A model generated the notes under the pieces. It was given only the letters and a program-made list of their open reading frames with translations. It did not search any database and was not told where the DNA came from. From Terriglobia bacterium (GTDB lineage: Bacteria; Acidobacteriota; Terriglobia; Bryobacterales; Bryobacteraceae), in the NCBI GenBank assembly GCA_020073145.1, contig JAIQFS010000010.1:62001-126000 (forward strand): DNA of 64,000 nt. The letters run 5' to 3'. Positions 17,667 to 25,289 of the stretch are shown in pieces (the first letter of the stretch is position 1; each line of letters begins with the position of its first letter). The position numbers and the translations under genes are program-made.

Positions 17667-18023
17667 TCAGACCCACTCCAGCGCGCCCTTCTTGTAGGCC
17701 CAGATGTACCCCACGATAAGGATCGCCAGGAAAACGGCCACTTCCGCGACGCCGAACCAGCCGAGGGAATGGTAGCGCACGGCCCAGGGGAACAGGAAGA
17801 TGGTCTCTACGTCGAAGATCACGAACAGAATGGCGATGATGTAGAACCGCACCGTGTATCGTCCGCGCGAATCCGACGCGGCCTTGATGCCGCATTCGTA
17901 GGCTTCAAGCTTGGTGAGAAACGGCGCCGACGGCCGGAAAAGCTTCGCCAGCAGGATGGCCACGATCGGAAACAGAATGGCCAGCGCCAGAAAAAAGAAG
18001 ATCGGGAGATACCCGCTCGGCAC
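17667..18023 (-). CDS. nuoA: NADH-quinone oxidoreductase subunit A
   Basis: A 118-residue membrane protein with three TM helices and the NuoA signature: KLEAYECGI with the conserved Glu-Cys-Gly in the loop after TM1, then RFYIIAILFVIFDVETIFLFPWA. It is part of the proton-pumping membrane arm of complex I and lines the quinone site. The start is GTG at 18023. It is unusual in standing alone: no nuoB or other complex I gene is adjacent, the upstream gene is divergent 45 bases away, and the downstream gene is the spermidine-synthase-like protein. The remaining subunits must be encoded outside this window. Confidence 0.92.
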   Translation of the reverse strand: MPSGYLPIFFFLALAILFPIVAILLAKLFRPSAPFLTKLEAYECGIKAASDSRGRYTVRFYIIAILFVIFDVETIFLFPWAVRYHSLGWFGVAEVAVFLAILIVGYIWAYKKGALEWV

Positions 18024-18068
18024 GACTCCACTGTATCACCGTGCGGAACGGGCCGGAAACCGGAGACA

Positions 18069-19910
18069 ATGAATGAGCCGATGCAGAGTCCCCGCCTCAT
18101 CTACTCCCAGTTATTGGAAGAACGCCGTCATGAAGGCGCCGCCCGGGAAGCGCGGCACCGGGCGCTCGGCTACGCCAAGATGATCGCCATCCTGGCCGGG
18201 CTGGCGGTCGTCGGGCTCGCGCTCTTCGATCGCCCGTTATGGATTCTTTGGGTGATTGCGCCTGCGGCGGTCTTTGCCGCCCTGGTGGTGCTTCACGAGC
18301 GAATCCTCCAGCGGCTCGAACTGAGCCGCCGCGCAGTCCGATATTTCGAGCGCGCCTTGGCTCGCCTGGATGGCAACTGGGCCGGCACGGGCGAAACCGG
18401 CCAATCCTACCTCGATCCCGCCCATCCCTATGCGCAAGATCTGGATCTGTTCGGCAAGGGTTCGCTGTTCGAATTCCTGTCCACGGCACGAACCCACATC
18501 GGCGAAGAAACGCTGGCGCGTTGGCTGCTCCACCCGGCCCCGCCCGAGACGGTTCGTGCCCGCCACGAAGCCATCGACGAACTGCGCCCCCGCGTCGATC
18601 TGCGGGAAGATCTGGCCGTTTTGGCGGAAGAGGCGCGCACCGGAGTGAATCCCACGTCTCTCGCGGCCTGGGGCGAAGCGCCGCCGCAGCTGAATTCCGG
18701 CGGTCTGAAACTCGCGGCTGCCGTCCTCACCGGCTTGGGCATTGTGGGATTGGCCTTCTTCATCACGTTCGGCCTCGATCGAGTCTCGATCATTCGAATC
18801 TCGGAACGGACTTCGGTCCTGTTGCGGGACTTCTTCCTGGTCGTTCTCCTCGGCAACAGCCTCTTCTGGTATCGCACGCGCGAACGCGTGGAAGCCGTGC
18901 TCCAAGCCGTCGAAGAATCGGCTCACGAGCTCAGGCTCCTCTCGCAGGTCCTGCTGCGGATCGAGCGCGAGCAATTCCGTTCTCCCCTGCTTTCCCGGTT
19001 ACGGGCGCTGCTCGATGTCGGCGGCGAACCTGTCTCCAAGCGGCTGGCCCGCCTGAATCGCGTCATGGAGCATCTGGATTCCCGGGACCACGTGATCGTC
19101 CGCGCGATGGAGCCCTTTGTGTTCTGGGCTCTTCACGGCGCGATCGGCGTTGAGCAATGGCGACGGCATTCGGGTCCGTCGGTGCGGCGCTGGCTGGTGG
19201 CCGTGGGCGAAATCGAAGCCCTCTGCTCGCTGGCCAGCCACGCCTTCGACCATCCGGACGACCCGTTCCCGGAGTTCTCCGAGACTTCGCCTTGCCTCCA
19301 GGCCGAGGCCATCGGCCACCCGCTGCTCCCGGAGAACCAGATGGTGCGCAATGATGTCCAGTTCGGCGGCGACCTGCGGCTCCTCGTGGTCAGCGGGTCG
19401 AATATGTCGGGCAAGAGCACGCTGCTGCGCACCCTCGGAGTGAACGCCGTCCTGGCGCAGGCCGGCGCTCCCGTGCGGGCCAAGCGGCTGGTTCTCTCGC
19501 CCCTGGCCGTGGGCGCCTCAATCCAGGTGGTGGATTCGCTGCACAGCGGCGTCTCACGATTCTATGCCGAGATTCTGCGTATCCGCCAGATTCTCGATCA
19601 GACTTCGGGGCCGCTCCCCGTGCTCTTCTTGATCGACGAGTTTCTGCACGGCACCAACTCGCACGATCGACGCATCGGCGCCGAAGCGCTGGCGCGCGGG
19701 CTGGTGGACCGCGGCGGCCTCGGTTTGATTACCACGCACGATCTGGCTCTGGCGCATATTGCCGACGTCCTCGCGCCGCGCGCCGCCAACGTGCACTTCG
19801 AGGATCACCTGGAAGACGGCCACATGCGCTTCGATTACCGGATGCGCCCCGGTGTGGTGCGCAAGAGCAATGCTCTGGAGCTCATGCGTTCGGTGGGACT
19901 CGAGATTTGA
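18069..19910 (+). CDS. Membrane-anchored MutS-family ATPase
   Basis: A 613-residue protein with the C-terminal MutS core but no mismatch-recognition domain. Two hydrophobic segments lie near 35-80 and two more near 215-275 (around AVLTGLGIVGLAFFITFGL and FFLVVLLGNSLFWY). The ATPase part has Walker A GSNMSGKST (about 442-450) and Walker B LFLIDEFLHGT (about 517-525), followed by THDLALA. Such TM-containing MutS homologs are found in acidobacteria and Bacteroidetes; their role is unknown and not classical mismatch repair. ATG 18069 is chosen over longer in-frame sequence upstream because homology and the nuoA divergence limit it. The stop overlaps the queG start. Confidence 0.82.
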   Translation: MNEPMQSPRLIYSQLLEERRHEGAAREARHRALGYAKMIAILAGLAVVGLALFDRPLWILWVIAPAAVFAALVVLHERILQRLELSRRAVRYFERALARLDGNWAGTGETGQSYLDPAHPYAQDLDLFGKGSLFEFLSTARTHIGEETLARWLLHPAPPETVRARHEAIDELRPRVDLREDLAVLAEEARTGVNPTSLAAWGEAPPQLNSGGLKLAAAVLTGLGIVGLAFFITFGLDRVSIIRISERTSVLLRDFFLVVLLGNSLFWYRTRERVEAVLQAVEESAHELRLLSQVLLRIEREQFRSPLLSRLRALLDVGGEPVSKRLARLNRVMEHLDSRDHVIVRAMEPFVFWALHGAIGVEQWRRHSGPSVRRWLVAVGEIEALCSLASHAFDHPDDPFPEFSETSPCLQAEAIGHPLLPENQMVRNDVQFGGDLRLLVVSGSNMSGKSTLLRTLGVNAVLAQAGAPVRAKRLVLSPLAVGASIQVVDSLHSGVSRFYAEILRIRQILDQTSGPLPVLFLIDEFLHGTNSHDRRIGAEALARGLVDRGGLGLITTHDLALAHIADVLAPRAANVHFEDHLEDGHMRFDYRMRPGVVRKSNALELMRSVGLEI

Positions 19911-20938
19911 CCTCCGCTGAAATTCGCGACCTGGCCTGCCAGTGCGGCTTCGAGCTTGCCGGCGTGGCCCGAGCCGAACCGGTCGATGATCGCTACGGCT
20001 ATCACCAGTGGGCGGCGGCGGGGTTTGCGGGCGAGATGAACTATCTCACCGACCGCCGCGCCGCCGTGCGCGACGACCCGCGCTCTCTCCTGCCCTCGGC
20101 CCGTTCCGTCATCTGCGTCGGAAAACTCTATCACACGCCATGGCCGCACTCGACGGGCTTGGACGACCCAGAGCGCGGCTGGATCTCCCGCTACGCCTGG
20201 GGTGAAGACTACCACCTGGTGGTCCGCCGGGGCCTGGCGCGGCTGGAAGCTCTTCTACGCGAACGCTGCGGCGCCGGCTTCGAATCCAGGATCTGCGTCG
20301 ACACCGTGCCGTTGCTCGAGCGTTCGTACGCACGGCAGGCCGGCCTCGGTTGGATCGGCAAGAATACCTGCCTGATCAATCAGCCGCAAGGCTCTTGGTT
20401 CTTTCTGGGCGAACTGCTGACGTCGCTCGAGATCGCCCCCGATGCTCCCCCGCCCGACCGCTGCGGCACGTGCACCCGCTGCATCGATGCCTGTCCCACC
20501 GCCGCTCTGGTCCCGAGGGACAACGGGTACTCGCTCGATGCCCGGCTCTGCATTTCCTATCTCACCATCGAACTGCGCGGCAGTACCCCCGGAGAGACCC
20601 GCGCCGGAATCGGGCCGCACATTTTTGGCTGCGACATCTGCCAGGACGTTTGCCCCTGGAACCGCCGCGCGCCGGTGACCATCGAGCCCGAGTTTCAACC
20701 GCGCCACTTCGCGCCGCCGCTGGAAGACCTGGCTGCACTCACGGAAGAGGAATTCCGCGCCATGTTTCACGAATCTCCCATGGTGCGGCCGCGCTATGCC
20801 GGCTTTCTCCGAAACGTGGCCCTCGCCATGGGCAACCGCGGCCTGGACCGTTTCCGCACTCCCTTGGAGCGGCTGGCCGCCTGCGGTCACGATACCGTGG
20901 CGGAAGCTGCGCGCTGGGCGCTGGAGCAACTACGATAG
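19907..20938 (+). CDS. queG: Epoxyqueuosine reductase
   Basis: A 343-residue cobalamin and iron-sulfur enzyme performing the last step of queuosine synthesis in tRNA. The N-terminal domain has LLPSARSVICVG and a RYAWGEDYH segment; the substrate region carries DTVPLLERSYARQAGLGWIGKN split over adjoining motifs. The two 4Fe-4S clusters are CGTCTRCIDACP (from about residue 186) and CDICQDVCPWN (from about 242), with a further Cys in LCISY. The start is TTG at 19907, overlapping the stop of the MutS-like gene by three bases, which suggests translational coupling. No other queuosine gene is in the window. Confidence 0.93.
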   Translation: MTSAEIRDLACQCGFELAGVARAEPVDDRYGYHQWAAAGFAGEMNYLTDRRAAVRDDPRSLLPSARSVICVGKLYHTPWPHSTGLDDPERGWISRYAWGEDYHLVVRRGLARLEALLRERCGAGFESRICVDTVPLLERSYARQAGLGWIGKNTCLINQPQGSWFFLGELLTSLEIAPDAPPPDRCGTCTRCIDACPTAALVPRDNGYSLDARLCISYLTIELRGSTPGETRAGIGPHIFGCDICQDVCPWNRRAPVTIEPEFQPRHFAPPLEDLAALTEEEFRAMFHESPMVRPRYAGFLRNVALAMGNRGLDRFRTPLERLAACGHDTVAEAARWALEQLR

Positions 20939-22122
20939 TGATTGTGAGACTCTGGTTGCCGGCCTTGCTGGCCTTGGCCTCGTGTGTGGCGTCGCTTTCC
21001 GCAGCCGAGTCCCTGGTTGACCAGGGTTTCGATCATTTCTATAACCTGGAGTACGAACGCGCAATTGCCGCCTTCGAGCAGGCCATCGCGCAGTCCCCCG
21101 ATTCCCCCGATCTGCACAATCACCTGGCCCAAACTCTGGTGTTCCGCGAGATGTTCCGCGACGGCGCGCTCGAAAGCGAGCTGGTTTCGGGAGACAATTC
21201 TTTCCTGCGCCGGCCCAAGCTGAATCCTTCGCCGGAAACCGAGCGCCGGTTTCTTGATGAGGTGGCCAAGGCCATGGCGCTTTCCCAGGCCCGGCTGAAC
21301 CGCAACCCCAACGATACCGGCGCCATGTACTCGCTGGGCATCTCCTATGGACTGCGGGCGAACTACTACTGGGTCGTGAAGAAATCGTGGCGCGATTCGC
21401 TGCGCGACGCCACCGCCGCCCGCAAGCTGCATAACCGCATTACCGAACTCGAACCTGCCAACGTGGACGCCCGCCTGGTACAGGGCCTGCATGATTACAT
21501 CGTCGGCAGCCTGCCGTTGGTCTACCGGATGCTCGGATTGGTGGCCGGCATTCATGGCGACAAGGAGAAAGGCATTCGGACCATCCAGGATGTCGCGCAC
21601 CACGGCCGCCTCAACCGCGTGGACGCCGAGATCTTTCTCTGCGCCCTCTATCGCCGCGAGAATCAACCGCTGACGGCGGTGCCGCTGATCGAAGATTTGA
21701 TTCGCCGCTTCCCCCGAAATTTCCTGCTGCGCCTGGAACTTTCGCAGATGTATAGCCTGGCAGGTGACGGAGTGCGCGCCCTGGCAGTGGTCGACGAGCT
21801 CAAGAAACTCAAGACCAGTCAGGCCCCCGGATATGACCGGCTTCCGTGGGAGAAGATCTACTTCCAACAAGGCACCATCGAATTCTGGTACCGGGACCTG
21901 GACGGCGCGCTGGAGAACCTCCAGAAGGTGACGGCGTCGGCCCAAGAGATCGATCTCAATACCGGCGCCCTCGCCTATCTGCGGATTGGCCAGATTTACG
22001 ATATGAAGGATCTCCGCGCCCAAGCCTTGCAAGCGTACAGGCAATGTATCGCCTTCGCTCCCGAGGCGGCCGCGGCGCAGGAATCCCGCAAGTATCTGAC
22101 GGCGCCCTACCGCCGCCTCTGA
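20938..22122 (+). CDS. Exported TPR-repeat protein
   Basis: A 394-residue protein with a signal peptide (LWLPALLALASCVASLSAAES) and several tetratricopeptide-like helical pairs, e.g. FDHFYNLEYERAIAAFEQAI and GALAYLRIGQIYDMKDLRAQALQAY (adjoining motifs). The region in between (NDTGAMYSLGISYGLRANYYWVVKK, in parts) resembles a family of acidobacterial outer-envelope TPR proteins of unknown role. The GTG start at 20938 shares one base with the queG stop (TAGTG); a second GTG lies two codons later. It probably scaffolds protein contacts in the periplasm. Coupling to queG and the MutS-like gene suggests a single transcript. Confidence 0.75.
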   Translation: MIVRLWLPALLALASCVASLSAAESLVDQGFDHFYNLEYERAIAAFEQAIAQSPDSPDLHNHLAQTLVFREMFRDGALESELVSGDNSFLRRPKLNPSPETERRFLDEVAKAMALSQARLNRNPNDTGAMYSLGISYGLRANYYWVVKKSWRDSLRDATAARKLHNRITELEPANVDARLVQGLHDYIVGSLPLVYRMLGLVAGIHGDKEKGIRTIQDVAHHGRLNRVDAEIFLCALYRRENQPLTAVPLIEDLIRRFPRNFLLRLELSQMYSLAGDGVRALAVVDELKKLKTSQAPGYDRLPWEKIYFQQGTIEFWYRDLDGALENLQKVTASAQEIDLNTGALAYLRIGQIYDMKDLRAQALQAYRQCIAFAPEAAAAQESRKYLTAPYRRL

Positions 22123-22180
22123 CCCACGAGCTCCGCTGGATTCACCCGGAATCGGCGGCCGCGGACCCCGGGCGGCCCGC

Positions 22181-22522
22181 CTACTGCTGGATCTCTATTT
22201 TGACGGGCTCTTCGAGATACTGCGGAGCGGCGCCGCCCGTCAGAATCAGTAAGGACACGCGCCCGGCATGAATTTTCTCCGGTATTTTGAATTTGATGGT
22301 CGTCGCGGTCTGTTCCGTCACTTCCACCGGTGTATCGTTCTTGCCGTCCGTGAGGAAGACCTTGGCGACTTGGTCTTTCTGCAGATTCTCACCGGTGACG
22401 GCAATCAGATCGCCTTGTTTTCCGCTGGGCGGGTCAACCGAAATCATGCGCGGAGAGGCCTGCTGAGCCCACACCATCAGGCTCGCAACCCCAGCCAAAA
22501 CACAAATTACCGATAATCGCAT
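22181..22522 (-). CDS. Small exported IPT/TIG-domain protein
   Basis: A 113-residue protein consisting of a signal peptide (about 1-20, ending VWA) and one Ig-like IPT/TIG domain: PRMISVDPPSGKQGDLIAVTGEN, a VFLTDG strand, TATTIKFKIPEKIHAG and LLILTGG. TIG domains commonly bind polymers or proteins at the cell surface. ATG at 22522 places the signal at the N-terminus; an upstream frame extension of eight residues is possible. It converges with the TPR gene. Confidence 0.75.
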   Translation of the reverse strand: MRLSVICVLAGVASLMVWAQQASPRMISVDPPSGKQGDLIAVTGENLQKDQVAKVFLTDGKNDTPVEVTEQTATTIKFKIPEKIHAGRVSLLILTGGAAPQYLEEPVKIEIQQ

Positions 22523-22618
22523 CGGATCTGCCGTCCTTTGTAGCACTCAATCCTATGCCAAGGGAGAACCGAATACAAGCGCCCCGGGGCCCGCCGTACC
22601 GGGCATCCAACACCCCAG

Positions 22619-23710
22619 ATGAATTCGGAATCGCTCTGGCGTATGATGCTCGCTATGTCCGCTTTCGCCACCGCACCCGTCCTGATCTCCGGCCGACGGC
22701 CGGGTTGGATTTACAAGCCTTCTTGGGATCTGCCTCTGCTCATCGGCAGCGCCATCCTGGTTCCCCTGCCCTTCCTGGTGGCCTGGGTGGTTCAGACCGC
22801 CGGATGGATGAAGCCCGAGCAAGCCATCGACTTAATCAACATCACGGTGGCGGCGTTAGTCGGCGGACCGCATCTGTTTTCCACTATCACGTACACCATT
22901 CTCGACGGCAACTTTCGCGGGCGGTACCCCTGGTATTCGAAGCTCGCCATTCTGTTGCCCATCGGCGTCGTGTACCTCGGAGTCAAGCAGTACACCCTCC
23001 TCATTACCTTTTTCTTCACGTGGGCTTCGCTGCATGTCCTGCATCAGATCATTTACTTGACCGATTGTTACCGAACCCGCAGCGGCCTCCGGGAGCCGGC
23101 TTGGTCTCGGGCTGTGGACTACGGCCTCATCTTGACCGGCCTCTATCCGATCGGGTTATACAAACTGTCGCTGCGTCAGTTCCGCGTTGGGGGCGTGCTG
23201 CTGCCATATCCCGAATGGGTGACACACCTTCACTTGCCGATCGTCGCTGGCGTGGTCTTCGGCTTGTTCTTGCTGGCTTGGATCGCCAAAACTGTCCTCG
23301 AATTTCGCGAGCGCCGGGCCAGCATCCCCAAGACCCTGTTGATCGGCATCACCACCGTGGTTTCCTTCTGTCTGCCCTTGGGATCAAACCTGGACGTCTT
23401 GTTTCAGGGATACAACACCTGGCATTCGTTTCAATACTTGTTCCTGCTCTGGTTGATCAACCGTCTCCGCGCCCAGCGCGGCGAGATCCATAGCGGTTTC
23501 GTCCAAACCCTGGTCCGCCGTGACAGCATGACGCTGTATTACCTCTGCTTTTTGGGGGCTACGGGCGTGCTGGTGATATTGACCTTAGTGGTACGCGCGG
23601 TCACTTCGCTGGCAGCGGATCAAAGCTATTTTGTGGTAGTCCTCAGCGCCCTGTTAATGCATTATTACTTCGATCACTTCCTGTTTTCGCATCCGAAGTT
23701 CATTGAATAG
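22619..23710 (+). CDS. His-rich polytopic membrane protein, function unknown
   Basis: A 363-residue inner-membrane protein with about 8-9 hydrophobic segments. Histidines are placed at helix ends in recurring motifs: GGPHLFST (about 80), SLHVLHQIIYLTDCYR (about 140-155), YNTWHSFQYLFLLW (about 265) and MHYYFDHFLFSHPKF at the C-terminus. Such a pattern recalls membrane di-metal oxygenases or carotenoid-cleaving Brp/Blh-type proteins, but I cannot assign it to any. It stands alone between a convergent IPT gene region and the 6S RNA gene. The start is uncertain; Met residues at 22643, 22646 and 22655 are alternatives. Confidence 0.7.
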   Translation: MNSESLWRMMLAMSAFATAPVLISGRRPGWIYKPSWDLPLLIGSAILVPLPFLVAWVVQTAGWMKPEQAIDLINITVAALVGGPHLFSTITYTILDGNFRGRYPWYSKLAILLPIGVVYLGVKQYTLLITFFFTWASLHVLHQIIYLTDCYRTRSGLREPAWSRAVDYGLILTGLYPIGLYKLSLRQFRVGGVLLPYPEWVTHLHLPIVAGVVFGLFLLAWIAKTVLEFRERRASIPKTLLIGITTVVSFCLPLGSNLDVLFQGYNTWHSFQYLFLLWLINRLRAQRGEIHSGFVQTLVRRDSMTLYYLCFLGATGVLVILTLVVRAVTSLAADQSYFVVVLSALLMHYYFDHFLFSHPKFIE

Positions 23711-23731
23711 GAACCAGGATTGGGGTAAACT
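23703..23731 (+). promoter_or_regulatory. Sigma-70-type promoter of the 6S RNA gene
   Basis: A -35 element TTGAAT (23703-23708) and a -10 element TAAACT (23726-23731) are separated by 17 bases. The predicted start falls six bases later, at about 23737, which is exactly where the terminal stem of the 6S RNA begins. The -35 overlaps the last codons of the upstream membrane protein gene. Confidence 0.7.
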
Positions 23732-23736
23732 ACCTC

Positions 23737-23958
23737 TTGGAGCGCGTCTGCAATGCAGGTGCCGGCTCGCCTATTTTGATCCTAACACTATCAAAATAGG
23801 GAGTCCGACTCGATTACAACGCGCTGGTGTGCAAGCTCCCGGCGGGGTTGCCTGTGGATCTCGCAAGGGAGAAGCCTGAAAGCGCTCGGAGGACGCCCAC
23901 CCCGTTTACAAACGAGGGTCAATAACGGGGGTCGGCACGGCCGAGTGGTGCGCTCCAA
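23737..23958 (+). ncRNA. ssrS: 6S RNA
   Basis: About 222 nt. Ends pair perfectly (TTGGAGCGC at 23737-23745 with GCGCTCCAA at 23950-23958). The 3' half has the order of conserved elements seen in 6S RNAs: GAGAAGCCT (23869-23877), GACGCCCACC (23892-23901), a GTTTACAAAC-type hairpin, then a GGTCGGCACGG stretch. 6S RNA mimics an open promoter and binds the housekeeping RNA polymerase, mainly in stationary phase. An additional 10-bp perfect AT-rich hairpin (23771-23780 with 23790-23799) sits in the 5' arm, which lengthens the molecule. The identification rests on these remembered elements, not on a covariance search. Confidence 0.8.
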
Positions 23959-24036
23959 TACCTTCTCCCTTCCTGTTCCCGCTATCCTGGTCCTTGCGGT
24001 TTCTCTCCGTATTCATTTCGTCTGCTGCGGTTTCTC

Positions 24037-24400
24037 GTGCGCCAGGATCTCGCGGTGGTTCACGCGCGGATCTTTACCAGCCCGGATGCCGCCCCCAGCG
24101 CGGACGGCACCAGCAGCCTCTCCGATCAGGCTGCCCGACCGTATCCGGATACTCGGCCGGGGCCGCGCGGCCAAGCTCGCCGCGCAATTTGCCGATATAT
24201 GCTCCCGAGCCTGGGACGGGGCCGGCCTCCAAGCCGACGTCGGCTATCTCCCCGATTACGAGCCAACGCTTGACGTTCAGCTCATGGCGCAGAGCGGGTT
24301 GAGTTTTGCCGGATCCTCACCTCGCTGCATTTCGGGCGGGCCGGATTCTGCATGCGGCTCTGCGGCGTTGAGCCCACATACTTATTCTTCGTTCGCCGGC
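24037..24400 (+). pseudogene. Relic of an amidohydrolase with the middle missing
   Basis: Frame 1 from GTG 24037 reads DLAVVHARIFTSPDAAPSADGT, the usual N-terminus of metal-dependent amidohydrolases. About 150 bases later, frame 2 reads VGYLPDYEPTLDVQLMAQSGLSF, and then frame 1 again gives CRILTSLHFGRAG, resembling the C-terminal region of the same enzymes (LMxxAGMSFRQILASLT). The catalytic HxH and metal-binding centre is absent, and at least two frameshifts are needed. I infer a decayed gene with a large internal deletion. It lies directly downstream of the 6S RNA. No intact copy is in the window. Confidence 0.55.
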
Positions 24401-24558
24401 CCTAGTAACCTTCGATAACCCAAGGTGGACATCTGCTGTTGCCAGAAGTTACTACAGCTTGTATATCTATCTGAAAATAATGGGATTTTTGTACTAACTT
24501 CGCGGAGAATGTCTTGCCATTCGGCACAGAATCGGATCTAATAATCGAGGAGGCACCA

Positions 24559-24753
24559 ATGGCTCAATGGCTCGGTAGTTTTTGGGTTGAGGAGGACGGC
24601 CAGGACCTCATCGAATACTCTCTGCTGATCACCTTCATTGCGATCGCTTGCGCCGCACTGATCGGAAGCGGAAGATCTGCGGTAAACACAATCTGGCAAA
24701 CTAGCAATTCGGACATTACTCAGGGTTACAGCGCGGCTACCGGCGGGAGTTAG
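24559..24753 (+). CDS. Flp/Fap-type pilin, divergent copy
   Basis: A 64-residue prepilin: a short hydrophilic leader, then the Flp signature DGQDLIEYSLLITFIAIACAAL with the processing-site Glu and adjacent Tyr, and a variable tail (SGRSAVNTIWQTS). A GAGGAGG site lies a few bases before ATG 24559. It differs clearly from the two near-identical pilins at 27379-27561 and 28896-29078. Flp pilins are cut by a TadV-like prepilin peptidase and assembled by the Tad apparatus; none of those genes is in the window. Confidence 0.88.
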   Translation: MAQWLGSFWVEEDGQDLIEYSLLITFIAIACAALIGSGRSAVNTIWQTSNSDITQGYSAATGGS

Positions 24754-24814
24754 ACAAGCGAAGACCGCCGGACGACGTCTTCGCCGGCGGCCTTGAGCCC
24801 TGCGGGGATCCGTT

Positions 24815-25168
24815 TTACTTGGGCTGGACCTTCCCATTGTGCTTGTCCCGGTAGATCTTCCGGCTGAGCCGGTTTTGCTGCCTGTTGACTTGACTTTTCT
24901 CCTGTGGCGTTAGAGTCCCACTGTTGGCTTTTCGATCCTTGCGAACTTCCCGGTTGACTTTGGCTTCCTTGTGTTCAAGGTTTGCGGTTTCTCCGGCCGT
25001 CAATTGCCCGGACGAAACCCCCTGCGCAATCCGGTCCTGCTGGTTCTCTTTGCGCTTCTGGATACGCCCCTCCGCCGGTTGGGCTGCGGCCGGAGCCGGA
25101 GAGTCCTGAGCAGACAGTCCCAGTACGAAAGCCGCCGACATAGCGGCGCCGAATAGTAACTTCCTCAT
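24815..25168 (-). CDS. Small exported charged helical protein
   Basis: A 117-residue protein with a signal peptide (about 1-20, ending LSA) and a very polar, Lys/Arg/Gln-rich remainder that should be helical: RIQKRKENQQDRIAQGVSSGQL, TAGETANLEHKEAKVNREVRKDRKANSG, TLTPQEKSQVNRQQNRLSRKIY (each in parts). The two segments ending in T(A/P)(G/Q)E look like a repeated helix-turn unit. Function unknown; similar small proteins occur in many Gram-negatives. An AAAGGAG site precedes ATG 25168. Confidence 0.7.
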   Translation of the reverse strand: MRKLLFGAAMSAAFVLGLSAQDSPAPAAAQPAEGRIQKRKENQQDRIAQGVSSGQLTAGETANLEHKEAKVNREVRKDRKANSGTLTPQEKSQVNRQQNRLSRKIYRDKHNGKVQPK

Positions 25169-25289
25169 TGTGGTCTCCTTTCGTGGCTGTATCAACCACG
25201 TCTCTAGCCGTGTAAATGCAGATAGGGCGAGGAAGTTCTCCCGCATTTCGATAACTTCACGTTAAGATTCTTTTACTTCGTGTACTGGC

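Noticed and set aside
23925-23960. tRNA-like arm (GGTCGGCACGGCCGAG)
   Set aside because: No acceptor stem, anticodon loop or T-loop can be built; the stretch fits the 3' part of 6S RNA.
23945-24036. Start of a protein gene just after the 6S RNA (open frame to 24418)
   Set aside because: The frame begins inside the 6S RNA terminal stem and only short pieces match an amidohydrolase, in several frames, so a relic fits better.
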